The notes under the pieces are model-generated. The model was not told the DNA's origin and ran no database searches. It saw only the letters and a program-made list of their open reading frames with translations. Positions 59,579 through 64,000 of a stretch of 64,000 nucleotides of DNA are shown one piece after another. Where the stretch lies: NCBI GenBank assembly GCA_019009955.1, contig CM032233.1, positions 96,896,001 through 96,960,000 on the forward strand, written 5' to 3'. Source of the stretch: Riptortus pedestris (lineage: Eukaryota; Arthropoda; Insecta; Hemiptera; Alydidae). The position numbers were made by a program, and so were the translations under genes. Position 1 is the stretch's first letter. The number at the start of each line of letters is the position of its first letter.

Positions 59579-60063
59579 GTTACTTTTTCCCTACCCTTCT
59601 AAAAGAAATGTATAAGTTGACTAATATTGACGGCAAACATCTGTCGGTTGGCTACGACGGGGGGATGGGGGAGGAACCCGAAAACAATAGGGAGGCAGGT
59701 AGGAGTGGTGGATTTTGACAAATCGTTCGGCGAGGGGGGCGGGCTGGTTGGTTTTTGCTTCGTCAGCAAGCAATTAAAACGGGCCGACTTCTGCTGGAGC
59801 CGCGCTGGGCTACGCACTCAGCCCAAACCTATCTCCAGTTGCCCCTACCCCTAATAGCTCCTCAGCCAAATGAACAGCCAATTCTCCACGCACACTCTCA
59901 AAGCTATAAAACTCCTTGCTTACTTAGCCAATTCTTTCCAATTGGGTACTTACCGCCACTTATGCCAACAACCCGAAAAGTAAATACCAATTATAGGGTG
60001 GACCATATGAGTCAAAGAGATAAACACTTCCTCCTGCTTTTCAGTCAGGACGCAAGTCTTTAG
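59265..60063. other. Poly-T and GC-rich block, no gene recognised
   Basis: T run at 59559-59578. 59640-59960 is GC-richer (GGGGGGATGGGGGAGG, GGCGAGGGGGGCGGGC) with overlapping 70-100 codon frames on both strands, none recognisable. It ends in a pyrimidine-rich stretch (CTTCCTCCTGCTTTTCAG) just before the candidate exon at 60064. Confidence 0.4.
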
Positions 60064-60295
60064 ATTAATTCGGGATATAGCATACAATTTTGTTCTCCGG
60101 CTTTCCTGGGAATAGAGGAGAGAAAGGGTAAGGGACCGTATGATGAGAACTCGGAGAAGGTGCGTTTCAGCAGGACCTGCACAATATGGGACAACACGGT
60201 CGGAATTTCAGAGGGCATGATCTTATTCTCCAACGCCAAACGGCTCACTGATTCCAGTCGGTACAGTATCACTTTCAAAATAGAGCCAGACATTT
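60064..60295 (+). CDS. Putative internal exon, possibly part of a PHR-type domain
   Basis: An acceptor-like pyrimidine-rich stretch ends in AG at 60062-60063, and a donor-like GTAACT starts at 60296. Between them is an open, GC-richer block with codon-like composition. It reads SGYSIQFCSPAFLGIEERKG, then VRFSRTCTIWDNTVGIS, then EGMILFSNAKRLTDSSRYSI and TFKIEPDIC. The last part has the pattern of PHR domains (BTBD and Highwire proteins): a short strand of the form F.V.F..PV.I followed by P...YT....L. The similarity is from memory, weak and partial. The in-frame TAG at 60061-60063 fixes the exon edge. A minus-strand frame of 77 codons covers the same DNA but has less protein-like composition. 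It may be host gene sequence or a pseudogene. Confidence 0.35.
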
Positions 60296-61668
60296 GTAAC
60301 TGTTCTTACATTCTATCTCGTCAACCGAAATGATAATGATGATATCAAAACAAAATAAGAACTATCCTTGGGCCAAAATAATATCACACACAGGACATCC
60401 GTAGATTAACCAGATTTTCCATGTGACGGAATGAGACAGAAACCGTCACAAATTTTCTTTTCGTTCTATAACTAGGCAATAACCATATATAGAAACGAAT
60501 TTCAGTGGAAATTGAACATATGATTGGTGATAAAATATGATATTAAGGAAATTGCATTCGTACGGTGAGGGGCTGGAACTGAAAAAATAAATTCATACAC
60601 ACATATAAATGCAATCATATAAATATCACATAAATTTTGAAATTATTTCCTAGATTGGGTTGATAAACTGTAGAAGATGCGTGTAAAAAATCGAATCGAC
60701 TTCATCTTCAATATGCTATGGGAATGTGAGTGACACATAAAAAGAACTATTGCACCCTCAATATTTGATGCTATAAAAAACAATTTTATTAGTCACCGAT
60801 ACTATTCATAACCGATCCTTTTTATGAGAATGGCTCATCAATGTTAATGAATGATTCATTAAAAATCCATTCCGGCTCAAGTAAGAAGCAACTTTTACTA
60901 AAAGAAGTTTCAGCAAGGACATGAAGAGAAAGGTTGGGCAAGAGGAATAAGCTGGTAGCAATTGCATCACGACTCCCAGCATTCCAGAGGGATCTTTGTG
61001 AAACAATATCTTAAAGTAATGGGGATATATAGAAGTGAATAGTATTTAAAATAATAGACAACACTTGGTTTAAAAAAAAACCTTGGTGGGCATAATTGCT
61101 ACCAGATGGTTATAGAAAGATTCATGATTCATGACGAGTAATGTATGACACAAATCTATTTTTAATGAAATAGGTAATATATGTTTTAAAGTTGCTCATA
61201 AAAAGTTAAATCTATCAAAAACATTAGTGCTACCATGATATTTTTGTTTGAAATATGTAATTTTCCATATTAAGCTGCTGAATTATGGAATTTACAAAAT
61301 TTGGCTTTTCCTACTCCACCATATTTTATTTTAGTCATTATTTTCTTTTTAGAATATCGGGGAAAAATAAACCTTTTAATCATATATCACTCGAAGCCAA
61401 AGGGTCAGAATTTACTATATGAGCGCAACCATTGCTTTTCAAGTCACCTCCTGGAGAAAAACACTTTATGAGGTTTGTCTTGAAGGCACCTTTAATCTTG
61501 TCTGGTAGCACAGTACATTCTGATTTGAATATGGATTAGTATGCTTATGCACATAAATTAATACATACGCTTAGAAAAATTAGATATCACTCGTAGACAA
61601 AGGGTTAGAATTTATAGAAACGCTATTGCTCCTTCACTTTATTAAAACTCTACATGTTTCGCGCACAC

Positions 61669-61671
<3 letters not shown>
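60296..61671. other. Mostly AT-rich; a second weak exon candidate at 60794-60880
   Basis: 60794-60880 lies between TTTTATTAG and a strong donor-like AAGTAAGAAG. It reads SPILFITDPFYENGSSML then MNDSLKIHSGS on the plus strand. It could belong with the exon at 60064, but the sequence is not recognised. A possible decayed family H 3' end (CCAGATTTTCCATGTGACGG) lies near 60408. Otherwise nothing. Confidence 0.25.
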
Positions 61672-61726
<55 letters not shown>

Positions 61727-62201
61727 GGATAGAGAGTTGTTATATATTTGTCTGTTAAAGCTCTAGCGGTCGTAATGTTTGGCATGATCGTTACCAAACT
61801 TAATATTTAAACGTTTTATGAAAAAATATAATGTTTAATGGCTGAAATCAGGCAGGGAGAAGGGGAGCTTAGAGGGAGGAATTTAGAATATCCGAAATTT
61901 CTCCGAATCGAAAAATTGTATAAAACCAATCTTGTTGCAAATGTAATGTTCTATAAATGTTGTTATGTACTATCGTGATTAGTAACCAAGATATTTTCAT
62001 TTTTTTTAGCTTTCGACCTCTAGTAAACTCCCACTCCTACTAGTGTCGTATTAACAATAAGTTGTTATTTCGTGAAGCGCTTTATTTGACTCCTAAATAC
62101 CAAATATTGTTCTCTTGAAATTTTACATTTTGTGATAAATGCAAATACGTGACGTTCGTGGGAAATCAGCTTAGTTAACGCTGTTCCTGTTTGACGGACT
62201 T
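61672..62201 (+). mobile_element. Family H copy, 5' truncated at the TA tract
   Basis: (TA)n 61672-61709 then (GA)n to 61727, TCTGTTAAAGCTCTAGCGG, the core, and the ATTGTTCTCTTGAAAT-type 3' half. The 3' end is GTGGGAAATCAGCTTAG at 62159, GCTGTTCCTGTTTGACGGAC. The (GA)n between TA and core is unique to this copy. Confidence 0.85.
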
Positions 62202-63363
62202 TATGTTTACTATCTTGTTGGGTAATTGATACATCGTAGAATATTTTGAGTGAAAACATATTGGGATCGGTAAATTTTCGATTATATTATAAATTATAAT
62301 TGTTTTTCTAAACAATAATAATAATAATTGTTCTTTTAGATTAAATCGGTAGTAAATTAAATATCAAAGAGGCAATTGCCTTATTTAATCATGCCTTATT
62401 CAATCGAACATTAAAATTAAAAGTTTTCGTGAAATGGCTCTACAATGGGCGTGCACTAAATAAGTCCTAGATGAGTAATTGGTCAAGGATATCTTACGTC
62501 GAAATGACTACAGATTTCTCGGGCAACCGTCAGTGGACTTCTTGCCAGCAATATGTCTTGCAAGCACAAAGCGGGTAACCTATTTAAGATATTTCTTTAC
62601 AAGTTATGTGCATTCGCAATATCAAACAATATTGCGCACTGTCGGTAAATCTTAAAAAAGTATGTTTTGGCCAGCATGACCATAGAAGTGGCATTGGAAA
62701 CACTTCGTGACGCTAATGCTTTCATAAATCTTATGAACTGCGAAGGATGTGAATACGACTAGAGAGGTGTTTCAGCTGTGGCAACGCTGAGGTTTTAGAA
62801 GCCCTCTACACAAGATGTTTTATAGGCCCCACATCATAAAAGAATTGAAAAGCCACCTGTCCAAAAATGTAACTACCAGTTATGCAGAATATAAGTATAA
62901 TTAAATAGGGCTTGAGATATATTTTCATTTTTTATCTACTATACTTAATTGTCGATCATTGTGTGCCACTGCAGTTATGGCTACCACTGTCTTTCACTGA
63001 TAATGGTCAAATAAATCTAATTTGGACATAACAATAAAATTAATATTATTTGTAACCAACCTTTCTTTGGCTAGGGTTAAAAAAATTGAATAATTTATTC
63101 ACAGATGGTTATTTAAAATAATTCACTATAATTTAATTGCTTAAACTATTTCAAGTAATAAATAACTATTGACTGTAGCGGATGTTATTTATACTTTTCC
63201 TTTGATATATTACTTTATTAAACACTTAGAAACAATTTTAAATGGGAAAATTATTTGATAAAGTTTCACGTACGGTGAATTTATTTCTTCAAAATCGTAT
63301 GAGTTTTATTTAAAACTTTAGTTCGGTTTTTCGTTGCAAACGGCAAGAACAAATTCCAATTTT

Positions 63364-63405
<42 letters not shown>

Positions 63406-63532
63406 GTTAAAGACCAAAAATTGAAGAAGAGTTGAACCATTGAGGAGCCATCAGAAATGATTAATAAACACTGCCCCCCCCCCGCCAGTCTGGTTGAAAA
63501 CGCAAAAAATTTTAATTTAACGTATTTGCCTT
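62202..63532. other. AT-rich stretch with 37-nt T run
   Basis: T run at 63366-63403 and a C12 run near 63474. No family match or gene recognised. Confidence 0.5.
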
Positions 63533-63600
63533 CAGGGAAATCAGCTGTTGCGATCCTATTCATTATTCTTCTTTAAGGAAAATCCTACATTGATGATGAC
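63533..63600 (+). mobile_element. Possible family H palindrome/left-block fragment
   Basis: TTCAGGGAAATCAGCTGTTGCGATCCTATTCATTA resembles the inner half of the palindrome and start of the left block. Confidence 0.3.
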
Positions 63601-63784
63601 TAATATTCCTAGCACTATTATGTATTCCTAAAATAATTGTTATGTAATTTGCTGAATAAGTTTACTTTAAAAAAAAAAATGTCTTCAATTTTCTTTCTCT
63701 ATTCTTGATAATATACTGATAATTAGTTCTTACCATTATTTTTTCTTCACATATTTTTCCGCAATTGTATACTATATATATAAA

Positions 63785-63912
63785 AATGTATATTTAAAGT
63801 GACGTCGTTTTTGTCATCTCATAGGTGGGATGAAACAATTTTTTGTAAGTTACACTACGAGTGCAACTTGTTACGAGGGACTAATTGTTTTGAGAAATCT
63901 CCTAAAAAACAG
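63785..63912 (-). mobile_element. Family H left-end fragment
   Basis: TTTTTGTCATCTCATAGGTGGGAT, ACGAGTGCAACTTGTTACGAG and GAGAAATCTCCTAAAA follow minus-strand left block order to a decayed palindrome. Confidence 0.45.
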
Positions 63913-64000
63913 TAGGGTTTCGTAAGAGTAAGTACAATTTTTTTTTGGAAACAGTGTGTGACTCGTATGGTGAAAGAGGAAAATGAAAAATGATTAAGAA

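Overview
The window looks like AT-rich intergenic or intronic DNA from an animal nuclear genome. The repeat classes suggest an arthropod, most likely an insect, but nothing here fixes the species. There is no prokaryotic gene layout, no rRNA gene, no convincing tRNA gene, and no full-length protein gene. The long open frames lie mostly in microsatellites or in interspersed repeats.

The dominant component, by rough estimate a quarter of the window, is one short-element family called here family H. More than 30 copies or fragments occur on both strands. A full copy has a 5' palindrome built on AGCAGATTTCCC, a left block, an embedded (TA)n microsatellite, a core starting near TCTGTTAACGCTCTAGCGG, a G-rich stretch, and a 3' end. 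In the 3' end the inverted repeat GGGAAATCTGCT is followed by a small hairpin CGCAG-CCC-CTGCG and then TGACGGACTTTT. An inverted repeat terminal at one end and internal at the other, a 3' hairpin, an inner microsatellite and insertion into T runs together match non-autonomous Helentron elements (HINEs, the DINE-1 type of rolling-circle transposon). No Rep/helicase gene is present.

Other mobile DNA includes family X, with ACTTCCTTGTAC inverted ends (about 8 copies or fragments). There is a tRNA-derived SINE in four copies, one with a perfect 15-bp target duplication, and a second SINE-like element. Two MITEs are visible: 215 bp with TA duplication, and 504 bp with a perfect 8-bp duplication and about 117-bp inverted repeats. 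Foldback elements carry CTGAAGA...GAAAC motifs reminiscent of Penelope-element hammerhead sequences. Decayed reverse transcriptase fragments of a LINE and probably a Penelope-like element lie at 53.8 and 54.7-54.9 kb.

Layout: 0-5 kb SINEs and H copies; 6-8.5 kb MITE and an H copy carrying a foldback; 9.4-10.6 kb a degenerate ~310-330 bp tandem repeat; 11-17 kb old H and X copies, one X split by a MITE; 19-24 kb H copies and a TSD-flanked Penelope-like fragment; 28-32 kb H copies; 32.4-38.2 kb mostly featureless AT-rich DNA; 38-40 kb H inside X; 41-44 kb SINEs, a possible membrane-anchor exon and a 270-bp (GA)n; 44.6-51 kb an almost continuous pile of nested H copies; 52-60 kb SINE, RT fossils and foldbacks; 60 kb a possible exon; 61.7-62.2 kb a further H copy.

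The few host-gene candidates are single exon-like blocks: 43363-43496 minus (one membrane span), 60064-60295 plus (perhaps PHR-like), and weaker ones at 58379-58528 and 60794-60880. None can be joined into a gene from this window alone.
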